Source: Actinopolymorpha rutila (GTDB taxonomy: Bacteria; Actinomycetota; Actinomycetes; Propionibacteriales; Actinopolymorphaceae). Taken from it: a DNA stretch of 64,000 bases. Made by a program: the position numbers and the translations under genes. This document shows positions 1-9,506 of this stretch, piece by piece. Location: positions 1,240,001 through 1,304,000 of the forward strand of contig NZ_JACBZH010000001.1 of assembly GCF_013407855.1 (NCBI RefSeq), read 5' to 3'. Positions within the stretch are counted from its first letter, which is position 1; each line of letters starts with the position of its first letter. The notes below the pieces were generated by a model. That model ran no database searches, was not told the DNA's origin, and saw only the letters and a program-made list of their open reading frames with translations.

Positions 1-1517
1 AAGATGGCCGGGAACACCGTGGTGCCCGACGGCCAGTCCAGGCACCAGCCCAGGGGCCGGATGTTGATCTTCGACTTCGGGTTCTCGAACTCCGCCCGCA
101 CCTGGTCGCGCGGCATCGGAATGGCCGTCGTCTTGAAGCCCGCGGCCTTCAGCTTCTGCGCCCGCACCGCCGACACCTGCGCGGAGATGTCGTTGTCGTT
201 GGAGTAGGCCCACACGACGTCGAAGCCGAGCTTGCCCGCCTTCTCCAGCATCTTCTTCGCCTTGACCGGGTCGCCGTCACCCTTGCTGCCGTTGCCGAAC
301 ACGTCGTAGTTGACGAAGCCCGGCGTGACGCGGGGCAGGATCGTGCTGGCCGGGACGTAGGTGAACGGGTTGTCGCCACCGGTCTTGTGCAGCGAGTCGA
401 ACGGCCACGCCGTGATCAGCGCCCTGCGCACCTCGAGCGGGATCCGCCGCGTGTCCAGGTAGATGAAATCGGTGCACGTGCCGTCACCGGTCATCATCCG
501 CTTCTCCGGCTCCTTGCCCTGGATCTTGGGCAGCAGCGAGGAGTCGACACCGTCGTAGGTGATCGCGGTCTGGTCAGGGCCGTTGTCGGCGATCAGCTGC
601 TCCTGCAGCTTGATCGGGTTCTGGCCGTACTTGAAGTCGTACTTGTCGACATACTGGTGGCGCACCGGATCCGTGGCCGGGTTCCACTGGTCGTTCTTGA
701 CCAGGACCAGCCGCTTGCCCTTCTGGTACGTGTCGAACTTGTACGGGCCGGTCGCCAGGGGGTGGTTGCCGTAGGCGTCCCTGGTGTCCTTCGCCTGCGG
801 GATAGGCGTGAACACCGGGAACGTCGCGTAGTAGGCGAGGTCCGGGAACGGCTTGGCCATCTTCAGGACGACCGTCTTGTCGTCCGGGGTCTCCACGCCG
901 GCGTAGTCCAGTCCACCACCCTTGGCCTTGGACTTGAACGGGCCCTTGTACTTCGTGCCGTCCAGGAAGTAGCTCTGCTGGTACGTCGGGCCGCCGGGCA
1001 GTTCCTCGGTGGCGAAGGACCGCTTCACCGAGTACGCGACGTCCTGCGAGGTCACCGCGGAACCGTCCTCGTACTTCAGCCCGTCCTTGAGGTGGAACGT
1101 CCACTGGGTGAAGTCCGCATTGTGCTCACCCAGGTCGGTGGCGAGGTCGGGGACCAGGTAGTACTTCCCGTCCGCCCGGAGTTCCAGCGCCGTGAGTGTG
1201 CGCGTCGTCAGTCGCGCCACGGACAGCGTGTCGATGTAGTAGTCCCGGGTGGGGTCGAACGTCTCCGGCGCCTGCACGGTGAGGACCGTCGCCGTACCAC
1301 CCTTCTGCGCGCCGGCGATGTCCTTGGCCGGCCCCTTGGCGTTGGCGTCCTCCACCACCTGGAAGCCCGCGCCCTTCGGAACCGCCGGCGACTCCTTCTG
1401 GTTCTGCTTTTGCTGCTGCTGCTGCGCCGCTCGCTCCGACGGAGAGGATCCCCCGCCGCAGGCGGTCAGGCCGAGGGCGAGTGCCCCGGCGACCGCCACC
1501 ATCCTCCGGTATCGCAT
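1..1517 (-). CDS. ABC transporter substrate-binding lipoprotein, family 5 (oligopeptide/dipeptide type), partial
   Basis: This extracellular solute-binding protein captures peptides, or related solutes such as oligosaccharides, for an ABC importer. It starts at ATG 1517, preceded by AGGGGAGTG. The N-terminus is a lipoprotein signal peptide with a perfect lipobox LTAC (Cys20). A Ser/Gln-rich linker (QQQQKQNQKE) follows, then the mature family 5 fold with segments such as ETFDPTRDYY, WTFHLKDGLKYEDG and DVAYSVKRSF, which are typical of DppA/OppA. About 505 residues are visible and the reading frame runs off the left edge without a stop, so the C-terminal lobe and any permease genes lie outside the window. 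Family assignment is firm; the substrate is unknown. Confidence 0.9.
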   Translation of the reverse strand, partial: MRYRRMVAVAGALALGLTACGGGSSPSERAAQQQQQKQNQKESPAVPKGAGFQVVEDANAKGPAKDIAGAQKGGTATVLTVQAPETFDPTRDYYIDTLSVARLTTRTLTALELRADGKYYLVPDLATDLGEHNADFTQWTFHLKDGLKYEDGSAVTSQDVAYSVKRSFATEELPGGPTYQQSYFLDGTKYKGPFKSKAKGGGLDYAGVETPDDKTVVLKMAKPFPDLAYYATFPVFTPIPQAKDTRDAYGNHPLATGPYKFDTYQKGKRLVLVKNDQWNPATDPVRHQYVDKYDFKYGQNPIKLQEQLIADNGPDQTAITYDGVDSSLLPKIQGKEPEKRMMTGDGTCTDFIYLDTRRIPLEVRRALITAWPFDSLHKTGGDNPFTYVPASTILPRVTPGFVNYDVFGNGSKGDGDPVKAKKMLEKAGKLGFDVVWAYSNDNDISAQVSAVRAQKLKAAGFKTTAIPMPRDQVRAEFENPKSKINIRPLGWCLDWPSGTTVFPAI

Positions 1518-1607
1518 GCCAACCCACTCCCCTGTCCGCGGTCGCTGCTCACTCGTAGCGGTCGCAGCCGTCGCTCACCCGTCGATGTGGAGATGCCGAT
1601 GCTGTGT

Positions 1608-1634
1608 TGCCAGATGCCAGATGCCAGATGCCAG
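1608..1634. repeat. 7-bp tandem repeat TGCCAGA, about four copies
   Basis: Four near-perfect head-to-tail copies of TGCCAGA lie in the 289-bp gap between the solute-binding protein start and the kinase terminator. The gap holds no gene I can support. The repeat sits in the likely 5' region of the solute-binding protein gene, so it could affect promoter spacing. Confidence 0.75.
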
Positions 1635-1756
1635 TTGCGAACTGCCGTCGTTCGGGCCGACGCTGTCGATCAAGCCGGTTGGAACGATAGGCGGAGCACG
1701 GGTGATCGGCGGTCACGAATCGGGCACGCTTGTCCATCGATGTGATGGCGTACGTG

Positions 1757-1781
1757 AAAAGCCCGGTGGGGTGCGGCTTTT
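1757..1781 (-). terminator. Intrinsic-type hairpin downstream of the PfkB kinase gene
   Basis: AAAAGCC (1757-1763) and GGCTTTT (1775-1781) form a stem with an 11-nt loop, 26 bp past the kinase stop codon. On the minus strand the hairpin ends in a T-rich arm, as in a rho-independent terminator. Because the arms are A/T-flanked it could also work for plus-strand transcripts. Confidence 0.55.
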
Positions 1782-1806
1782 TCGAGCCGCGTTCGGGTGC
1801 CTGCGT

Positions 1807-2751
1807 TCAGAGAATGACGTCGGCGAGTTCGTCGGCACGCGGCGGGTCCGCGCCCGGCCGGGTGCAGGTGAGCGCGGCGGCGGTGCCGGCCCGGGTGAGC
1901 AGACCGCGCAGGGTGCCCTCCGGCAGCGTCGGCCGCGGCTGCCGGAGGGCGGCGAGCAGGTCGAGGTCGTGCAGCCCCGCGAGCAGCGCGGCGCTGAACG
2001 CGTCGCCGGCGCCCACGGCATCCACGACGGACACCACCGGGGCGGTGACGTCCACCCTCGGCTGTGCCGGGCCGGCGGCGAACGCGCCGTCCGCGCCGAG
2101 AGTCACCACCACCAGCGCCGGTCCGCGTTCGCACCACCGGCGTACGACGTCGGCCGGAGCGGTGCCGGGATAGAGGTAGCCGAGGTCGTCCGCGCTGACC
2201 TTCACCAGGTGCGCGGCACCCAACTGGGCCTCGACCCGGTCGCGGGCGGCGTCGCGGTCAGGTTGCAGGTGCGGCCGGACGTTGGGGTCGAGGCTGATCG
2301 TCACAGTGCCGCGGTCGTGCTCGCGGGCGAGCCGCTTCTCCAGCACGCTCGCACCCGGCTCCAGCGCGAGGGCGAGCGAGCCGGTGTGCACCGCGGTCAC
2401 CTCGGCGGGGAACGGGTCGGGCAGCTCCTGCGCGGTCCACTGCCAGTCGGCGGTCCCGTTGCAGTAGAACTCGAACCGGGGCGAGCCGTGGGGGTCCAGG
2501 AACACGAACGCGAGCGTGGTCGGCTCGCTCGCGGTCACCGCGTACCGCGTCGACACGCCGTTGTCGGCGAGGTGGGCGCGCAGTTGGGCGCCGAAGGAGT
2601 CCTGCGACAGCCGGGCCAGCAGGGCCGTGGGGACGCCGAGCCGTGCCAGGCCGATCGCGACGTTGAACGGTGCGCCGCCGGGCCTGGCGCGGAAGACGCC
2701 CTGGTCGTCGCCCGCCAGGTCGATGAGAGCCTCGCCGATGACCGTGATCAC
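1807..2751 (-). CDS. PfkB-family carbohydrate kinase (fructokinase-like)
   Basis: This ribokinase-family enzyme is predicted to phosphorylate a sugar, most likely fructose, with ATP in the cytoplasm. The start is GTG 2751, preceded by CAGGAG 7 nt upstream; an ORF extending further upstream lacks family similarity. The 314-aa product begins ITVIGEALIDL and has the N-terminal PfkB signature (GGAPFNVAIGLARLG) and the C-terminal signature with the catalytic Asp in DAVGAGDAF near residue 260. Length fits the family (about 300-320 aa). It stands alone, tail-to-head behind the solute-binding protein gene. Fructokinase is a best guess; other 2-keto sugars or adenosine are possible. Confidence 0.85.
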   Translation of the reverse strand: MITVIGEALIDLAGDDQGVFRARPGGAPFNVAIGLARLGVPTALLARLSQDSFGAQLRAHLADNGVSTRYAVTASEPTTLAFVFLDPHGSPRFEFYCNGTADWQWTAQELPDPFPAEVTAVHTGSLALALEPGASVLEKRLAREHDRGTVTISLDPNVRPHLQPDRDAARDRVEAQLGAAHLVKVSADDLGYLYPGTAPADVVRRWCERGPALVVVTLGADGAFAAGPAQPRVDVTAPVVSVVDAVGAGDAFSAALLAGLHDLDLLAALRQPRPTLPEGTLRGLLTRAGTAAALTCTRPGADPPRADELADVIL

Positions 2752-2988
2752 GTGTCGTCTCCTGCGGTTCGGGGGGGTGCCAGCATCTCGCACGGGGCCG
2801 CTCCGGACGAGCACCGGGCAGCCCGTGAGCCGGGCGTGGGCCGGGACGTGCGCACGGCCGATGGCGGACCCGGCACGCGGGCGCTCCTCGTCCGCACTGC
2901 GTTCAGACCCTAGGGTCATCGGGATGGGCAGCCTCCGGTGCGGCGGAGGCGACGGAGGGGCCTGGCGGAAGGGACGAGGCGAACGGTG

Positions 2989-3813
2989 GTGAGCGACGTC
3001 GGCGCGACCGTACGCCGTCTCCTGCCGGTGATCGCCGTGGTCGGCCTGCTCGGCGTGCTGGTCGTGGTGGCCGCGATGTCGGGTCCGGAGGTCACCGGGC
3101 TGCCGCTGCCCGGCCGCGGTCAGCGGGTGGTGACCCCGCCACCGGCGCCGACCGCGGGACCGACCGCGGCTCCGACACCGACCGTCAGTACGGCACCGTC
3201 GTCGGTGTCCGTTCCGGGATGGCTGGCGTGGGTGCCGGCCGTCTTCGGCGTACTCCTGCTGGCCGCGCTCGTCGTGCTGGTGGTCCACCTCGTCCGGCTC
3301 TACCTGCGGCACCGTCGCCCGCGGGACCGCGAGGAGGTGGACGTCGCCCCGCTGCCGGTGGAGGCCGCGGACGAGACCGGGCAGCGGTTGCGGGCCGCGG
3401 TGGACGCCGGCATCGAGGAGCTGGACGACGACGGAACCGATCCGCGCCGGGCTGTGATCGCCTGCTGGCTGCGGCTGGAGTCGGCGGCCGCGGCGGCCGG
3501 CACACCGCGCGCGCCGGCCGACACCCCCGGTGACCTGGTGGCCAGGATGCTGGCCGCGCACCAGGTCAGCGCGCCGGTGCTGCGCGGGTGCGCGGACCTG
3601 TACCGCCGGGCGCGGTACGCACCGGGTGAGGTCGAGGAGTCGATGCGTACCCAGGCGCGGGAGGCGCTGGGCCGGCTGCGGACCGAGCTCGCCGCGAGCC
3701 GACCCGCCGACGCCGCCGAGACCGCCGACGCCGCCGAGAGCAGCGCCGCCGCACCGGAACCCGCCGACGCTTCGGCCGGGCCTGGACCGGACTCGCGGGG
3801 CGTGGCCCGGTGA
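2989..3813 (+). CDS. DUF4129 domain membrane protein
   Basis: This 274-aa protein is the first gene of a five-gene MoxR/DUF58 operon. Tandem GTG codons occur at 2986 and 2989; I chose 2989, which sits behind a purine-rich stretch (GAAGGGACGAGG). An N-terminal hydrophobic helix (LLPVIAVVGLLGVLVVVAAM) and a second one (LAWVPAVFGVLLLAALVVLVVHLV) flank a Pro/Thr-rich extracytoplasmic linker. The C-terminal cytoplasmic half carries the DUF4129 pattern AVIACWLRLE through YRRARYAPGEV, followed by an Ala/Glu-rich tail. DUF4129 commonly accompanies MoxR, DUF58 and transglutaminase genes. Its stop overlaps the next start (GTGA), suggesting translational coupling. The molecular role is unknown. Confidence 0.8.
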   Translation: MSDVGATVRRLLPVIAVVGLLGVLVVVAAMSGPEVTGLPLPGRGQRVVTPPPAPTAGPTAAPTPTVSTAPSSVSVPGWLAWVPAVFGVLLLAALVVLVVHLVRLYLRHRRPRDREEVDVAPLPVEAADETGQRLRAAVDAGIEELDDDGTDPRRAVIACWLRLESAAAAAGTPRAPADTPGDLVARMLAAHQVSAPVLRGCADLYRRARYAPGEVEESMRTQAREALGRLRTELAASRPADAAETADAAESSAAAPEPADASAGPGPDSRGVAR

Positions 3814-4328
3814 ACGGGTGGACGCGGCGGGTGCCGGGCGTGCTGCGCGGGCTCGCGGTGACCGCGGTGGCGGCCGGGGTGGCGTACGCCCTGCTCGTGC
3901 TCGTCTTCCACGCCCGGGTGCCCTACCCGCTGTGTTTGGCGGTGGTGCTCGTCGTCGTCCTCGGCCGCCTGCTCACCCACGCCTTCACCCCGCCGCCGGC
4001 CGGACGGGCGCTGATCCGCGAGGACACCTCCGCCACGGTTTACGGCGTACCGGACCGGCCGTTCGCCGACGTCCGCCGCTGGGAGGAGCGGCTGGACCTG
4101 ATGCGCGGCGACCGCGACTATTACGAGCGCGTCGTCCGGCCCGCGATCGCCGCGGTGGTCGACGAGCGGCTGCGCGTCGGGCACGGTGTGACCCGGGACG
4201 ATCAACCCGAACGCAGCCGGGAGTTGGTGGGCGCCCGGGTGTGGGACCTCCTCACCGCCACCCAACCCCGCCGGCCGCCCTCGCCGGGAGAGCTGGCCGA
4301 CGTCATCGCCGAGGTGGAGGACCTGTGA
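3810..4328 (+). CDS. Small two-helix membrane protein of the MoxR operon
   Basis: This 172-aa protein of unknown function starts at GTG 3810, overlapping the previous stop by 4 nt, and ends overlapping the MoxR start. Two adjacent hydrophobic helices (roughly residues 10-32 and 36-52) are followed by a charged cytoplasmic domain containing RADVRRWEERLDLMRGDRDYYERVVRP-like helices, here beginning FADVRRWEERLDLM. Position and topology match the small membrane proteins often found next to MoxR in actinobacteria. Strict coupling on both sides implies it is made with the DUF4129 and MoxR proteins, probably as part of one envelope-associated assembly. Confidence 0.7.
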   Translation: MNGWTRRVPGVLRGLAVTAVAAGVAYALLVLVFHARVPYPLCLAVVLVVVLGRLLTHAFTPPPAGRALIREDTSATVYGVPDRPFADVRRWEERLDLMRGDRDYYERVVRPAIAAVVDERLRVGHGVTRDDQPERSRELVGARVWDLLTATQPRRPPSPGELADVIAEVEDL

Positions 4329-5311
4329 GCCAACCAGAGTTGCCGATTCCGACCGTCAGCGAACGCTGTCAACAAGTACTTGACGCCGTGTCGGGTGTCG
4401 TGGTCGGCAAGCGGGCGGCGCTCGAACTCGTTCTCGCCGGCATCCTGGCCGGTGGGCACGTACTGCTGGAAGACCTTCCAGGGTTGGGAAAAACCCTCAC
4501 CGCGCGGACGTTCGCGCAGGCGCTGGGTGTGGAGTTCCGGCGTATCCAGTTCACTCCCGACCTGCTGCCGGCCGACGTGACCGGCTCCTCGTTGTACGAC
4601 CAGCGCACCCACGACTTCACGTTCCGGCGCGGTCCGGTGTTCACCAACCTGTTGCTGGCCGACGAGATCAACCGCACTCCGCCGAAGACCCAGGCCGCGC
4701 TGCTGGAGGCGATGCAGGAGCGGCAGGTCTCGGTCGAGGGTGAGACCCACCTGCTGCCGACGCCCTTCCACGTGCTGGCCACCGCGAACCCGATCGAGTA
4801 CGAGGGCACCTACCCGCTTCCGGAGGCGCAGCTGGACCGGTTCCTGCTGCGGGTGTCGTTCGGCTATCCGGAGTCGGAGGAGGAGTTCGACGTCCTGCGC
4901 CGCCGGATGTCGCGCCGGCAGGAGGAGGCACAGGTCGCCGCCGTGGTCGACCCGCCGACGCTGGTCGCCATGCAGCGTTCGCTGGAGGACGTCGCGGTCG
5001 AGGACTCCATCGGGCGGTACGTCGTCGAGGTCGTTCGGGCGACCCGGGCCGACCAGCGGGTGCTGGTGGGCGCCTCGCCGCGGGGTTCGCTGGCCCTGTT
5101 GCTGCTGGCCCGGGCGAAGGCGGTGCTCGCCGGCCGCGACTTCGTGGTGCCCGAGGACGTGAAGGACGTCGTCGTACCCGCTCTCGCCCACCGGATCACG
5201 CTGCGCCCGGAGATGTGGCTGCAGCGGATCGACCCGGCGCAGGTGGTGGCGGAGGCGCTGGCGACCGTGCCGGCACCGGCGAGCGCGGCCCTGCCGACCT
5301 ACACGGGCTGA
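4325..5311 (+). CDS. MoxR-type AAA+ ATPase
   Basis: This 328-aa AAA+ ATPase is of the MoxR family, whose members act as chaperones that remodel or activate partner proteins, often ones with VWA or DUF58 domains. The start is GTG 4325, overlapping the upstream stop. The Walker A motif is EDLPGLGKT (about residues 50-58), the Walker B is LLLADEINRTPPKTQAALLE (about 109-128), and sensor/arginine elements include ATANPIEYEGTYPLPEAQ and GASPRGSLAL. The C-terminal lid domain (AAA_lid) is complete and the length is typical. It lies between DUF4129 and DUF58 genes, so its partner is presumably the DUF58 protein just downstream. Confidence 0.92.
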   Translation: MSQPELPIPTVSERCQQVLDAVSGVVVGKRAALELVLAGILAGGHVLLEDLPGLGKTLTARTFAQALGVEFRRIQFTPDLLPADVTGSSLYDQRTHDFTFRRGPVFTNLLLADEINRTPPKTQAALLEAMQERQVSVEGETHLLPTPFHVLATANPIEYEGTYPLPEAQLDRFLLRVSFGYPESEEEFDVLRRRMSRRQEEAQVAAVVDPPTLVAMQRSLEDVAVEDSIGRYVVEVVRATRADQRVLVGASPRGSLALLLLARAKAVLAGRDFVVPEDVKDVVVPALAHRITLRPEMWLQRIDPAQVVAEALATVPAPASAALPTYTG

Positions 5312-5321
5312 ACGGGCCGAC

Positions 5322-6746
5322 GTGCGGATCTCCCTCTCGGATCGCCTGCCGGTTCCTCTCCGGGCCCGGCTCTCGACGGGCGCGGGCGGCGCCCCGGGCT
5401 GGTCGCCGACGCCGGCGTTGCGCCGGGCTCTGGTGGTCACGCTCGCGCTGCTGGTCGCGGCCGTGCTCACCGGCCGGGTGGACCTGGTGGTGCTCGCCAC
5501 GCCGTTCGCGGTGGGCACGTCGGCGGCGCTGCTGCGCCGGCCGCGCGGGCTGCCCACGGTCCGGGTGAGCGCGGCGGAGGGAGCGGACCCGGCTGGTCCG
5601 AACCCGGCGGACGGCCAGAGTTCGGCGGACGGCCAGAGCCCGGGCGGGGCCGGAGACCTGGTGGAGGGCGCCGACCTGCACGTGCTGGTCGACGTCCGGG
5701 CGGCCGACGCCGCCTACGACGTCGCCCTGGTGCAACGCGAGCAGCCGCCGTGGCTACGCGACCGGACCCGTGCCCGCACCCTCGCGGCCGCGGTGCCGGC
5801 CGACGCGGGTACGCGGTTCACCCTCACCGGCCAGCTGGCCCGGTGGGGCCGCTACGTCGTGCCTCCCGTGCGGGTGCGCGCCGCGGCCTGCGACGCCCTG
5901 CTGACCTGCGCGCCGGTGACCTCCGACTCCGTCGCGGTACGCGTGTTCCCCCGCACCGAGCCGTTCGCCGCCGACGAGGCGATGCCGAACGCCGCCGGCC
6001 TGGTGGGCGTGCACCGGTCCCGGCGGTTCGGCGAGGGCGGCGAACTCGCGGGCATCCGCCAGTTCGCGCCAGGCGACCGGCTGAGGCGGATCGACTGGCG
6101 GGCGTCGCTGCGTACCGGCGAACTCCACGTCGCGCAGACCCTGTCCGACCGGGACGCCGAACTCGTGCTCGTGCTCGACGTACTGCACGAGGCCGGCCGG
6201 TCGGAGGGCATAGACGGCGCGCCGAGCGTGCTCGACACGACGGTGCGCGCCGCGGCCGGGATCGCCCAGCACTACCTCGGCCGCGGCGACCGGGTACGGC
6301 TGCTGGAGTACGGCGGGCGCAACCGTGCTCTGCGCGTCGGCTCCGGCCGCCGGCACTTCGTCGCCGCGCTGGAGTGGCTGCTGGCCATCCGGGCGGGGGA
6401 GGGGCCGCACGATCCGGCGGCCGGCATCTTCGCCCGGCAGATCCTGCCGCAGCAGGCGCTGCTGGTGGTCCTCACGCCGTTGCTCGACCAGCGCAGCGTG
6501 GCGCTGCTGGCCCGGCTGGCCCGCAGCGGCCGGACCGTGCTCGCCGTCGACACTTTGCCCGACTCGGCCCGCCCCGACCGCGAGAACCCCTGGACGCCGG
6601 TGGCGTTCGGGCTGTGGCGGCTGGAGCGGCGCAACACCGTCGCCCAGTTGCTCGAACACGGCGTACCCACCGTCACCTGGGCCGGCGCCGGCTCCCTCGA
6701 CCAGGCGCTGCGCGACGTCTCCCGACGAGCGGCGGCACCGCGATGA
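5322..6746 (+). CDS. DUF58 domain protein (MoxR partner)
   Basis: This 474-aa membrane protein carries a C-terminal DUF58 domain. It starts at GTG 5322, 10 nt after the MoxR stop. Two hydrophobic N-terminal helices (about residues 36-65) precede a long Ala/Gly/Asp-rich region with a short repeat (ADGQSSADGQS) and then the domain hallmark GDRLRRIDWRASLRTGELHV near residue 250, followed by a VWA-like segment LVLVLDVLHEAG. DUF58 proteins pair with MoxR ATPases in many bacteria, and some are linked to cell-envelope assembly. The gene overlaps the next by 4 nt (ATGA). The substrate or complex is not inferable here. Confidence 0.85.
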   Translation: MRISLSDRLPVPLRARLSTGAGGAPGWSPTPALRRALVVTLALLVAAVLTGRVDLVVLATPFAVGTSAALLRRPRGLPTVRVSAAEGADPAGPNPADGQSSADGQSPGGAGDLVEGADLHVLVDVRAADAAYDVALVQREQPPWLRDRTRARTLAAAVPADAGTRFTLTGQLARWGRYVVPPVRVRAAACDALLTCAPVTSDSVAVRVFPRTEPFAADEAMPNAAGLVGVHRSRRFGEGGELAGIRQFAPGDRLRRIDWRASLRTGELHVAQTLSDRDAELVLVLDVLHEAGRSEGIDGAPSVLDTTVRAAAGIAQHYLGRGDRVRLLEYGGRNRALRVGSGRRHFVAALEWLLAIRAGEGPHDPAAGIFARQILPQQALLVVLTPLLDQRSVALLARLARSGRTVLAVDTLPDSARPDRENPWTPVAFGLWRLERRNTVAQLLEHGVPTVTWAGAGSLDQALRDVSRRAAAPR

Positions 6747-7333
6747 GCTACGCCGGGATGATGCGGGACGCGCTGACCGGTGCCGGCGACGCCGTACGCC
6801 GGGTGCGGCGGGGTGCCCTCCTCGTGCGGGCCGCGGTCGCGGTGACCGGCTTCGTGGCCCTGGTCCTCGTCCTGCCGGCGACCGTCCTCGGGCCGCTGTC
6901 GCTGCTGGTCTGCGCGGCGCTGGCGCTGGTGTCCGCCGTGCTGCCGGGCACGTGGGCCGTGCTGGCCCTGGAGCTGCTCGCCATGGCGGGCTGGCTGGTG
7001 CGCACGACGGCGTTCGACTCCTCGGGGTCCTGGTGGGCGCTGGTCGTGCTGGCCGCCGCGGCATACCTCCACCACACCGGCAGCGCGCTCGCGGCGGTCC
7101 TCCCGCTGGACGCCGTGGTCGCCGGGTCGGTCCTGCGCCGCTGGCTGGCTCGGTCGGCGGCGGTGGTCGCCGGCACCGCGGTGGTCGCCGCCCTCGCCCT
7201 GGGGGTGGCCGGCCGCCTTCCGGTCGCGCCGACGGTGGCGGTCCCGGTGCTCGGCGTACTCCTCGCGCTGTTCGTGGTGGGTGTGGTCGCCTACGCCCGC
7301 GCGCCCCGGACGGACCCCGAGTCCGGTGAGTGA
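6743..7333 (+). CDS. Polytopic membrane protein ending the MoxR operon
   Basis: This 196-aa hydrophobic protein starts at ATG 6743, overlapping the DUF58 stop (ATGA). About five to six transmembrane helices are visible, for example residues 28-50 (AAVAVTGFVALVLVLPATVL) and the C-terminal pair (VAGTAVVAALALGVAGRL, VPVLGVLLALFVVGVVAYA). I recognise no family. It occupies the place where many MoxR/DUF58/DUF4129 clusters carry a large transglutaminase (DUF3488) gene, which is absent here, so it may be a lineage-specific component of the same complex. Confidence 0.65.
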   Translation: MSYAGMMRDALTGAGDAVRRVRRGALLVRAAVAVTGFVALVLVLPATVLGPLSLLVCAALALVSAVLPGTWAVLALELLAMAGWLVRTTAFDSSGSWWALVVLAAAAYLHHTGSALAAVLPLDAVVAGSVLRRWLARSAAVVAGTAVVAALALGVAGRLPVAPTVAVPVLGVLLALFVVGVVAYARAPRTDPESGE

Positions 7334-7355
7334 CCGCCGGGCCGGTCCCGCCGGG

Positions 7356-8516
<1,161 letters not shown>

Positions 8517-8679
8517 CCCCGCCCTCGGGTGGGTCCGCCTTCGGGTGGGTCCGCCCGGAAACGCCCGTCCTCCGTACGGGTGACGGCTCGCGTTCCGGGC
8601 GTGGTGACTCCGTTTCGGTGCGACGCTGGTGGTGGCCGCACGCCCGTGCGCGTCGCCACCGGCCGGTAGAGGGGGAGCC

Positions 8680-9438
8680 GTGATCAAGCCGAGCAGTTTC
8701 GCCAAGGGCAGCCCCTGCTGGGTGGACACGACGGTGCCCGACATGGAGGTGGCGCGCCGCTTCTACGGCTCGGTGTTCGGCTGGGCGTTCGCCGACCAGG
8801 GCCGCGACTACGGCCACTACACGATGTGCCTGCTGAACGACATTCCGGTGGCGGCGCTGATGCCGCCGCAGCCGGGCGACGGCGCACCGCCGATGTGGAA
8901 CGTCTACCTCGCCACACCGGACGTCGACGCCGCGGCCAGGGTGGCCGGCCAGCACGACGGCAAGCTGATCGTGCAGCCGATGGACGTGGCCGACAGCGGG
9001 CGGATGGCGTTCGTCGCGGACCCGACCGGCGCGACCTTCGGCCTGTGGCACGGGCGCGGCCACCTCGGCGCCGGGCTGTGGGGCGACCCGGGCGCGGTGA
9101 CCTGGAACGAACTCGCCACCCCCGACGGTGCCGTCGCCGACGCGTTCTACCAGGCGGTCTTCGACTACGACGAACAGGCGCCGGTGAACGACCCCGGCGT
9201 CACCGTCTGGAAGGCGGGCGGGCACGAGGTGTGCAGCCGGCGGGAGACCACCGAGGGGGCGGCGCAGTGGATCACGTACTTCGCGGTCGCCGACACCGAC
9301 GAGGCGGTCGGGAAGGTACGCAGGCAGGGCGGCCGAGTCGAGCGTGAACCCTGGGACAGCCCGCACGGGCGGCTGGCGTGCGTGGCCGACCCGGCCGGGA
9401 TCTCGTTCCGGCTGGCCGGTCCGGTGGCCGCGGCCTGA
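8680..9438 (+). CDS. VOC-family protein with two glyoxalase-like domains
   Basis: This 252-aa protein consists of two vicinal-oxygen-chelate modules. The start is GTG 8680 behind AGAGGGGGAG. Module one (about residues 10-120) has PCWVDTTVPDMEVARRFYGSVFGW and module two (about 130-245) has VTWNELATPDGAVADAFYQAVF, both typical of the actinobacterial hydroxylase-like/CFP30B group. This group is common next to secondary-metabolism or stress genes, but its substrate is mostly unknown. The 163-bp upstream gap contains two copies of a CTTCGGGTGGGTCCG-like repeat (8523-8553). No operon partner is evident. Confidence 0.85.
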   Translation: MIKPSSFAKGSPCWVDTTVPDMEVARRFYGSVFGWAFADQGRDYGHYTMCLLNDIPVAALMPPQPGDGAPPMWNVYLATPDVDAAARVAGQHDGKLIVQPMDVADSGRMAFVADPTGATFGLWHGRGHLGAGLWGDPGAVTWNELATPDGAVADAFYQAVFDYDEQAPVNDPGVTVWKAGGHEVCSRRETTEGAAQWITYFAVADTDEAVGKVRRQGGRVEREPWDSPHGRLACVADPAGISFRLAGPVAAA

Positions 9439-9494
9439 GCCTCACCTCCCGCTAGGGACCTTCCTCCGAAGGGGCTGACCGCGCGTGCCGGCCC

Positions 9495-9500
9495 CAGAAT
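9495..9500 (+). promoter_or_regulatory. -10-like CAGAAT before the GNAT gene
   Basis: CAGAAT ends 6 nt before the ATG at 9507 and no ribosome-binding site is visible. This matches the leaderless pattern seen at several other genes in the window. Confidence 0.35.
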
Positions 9501-9506
9501 GTCCCG

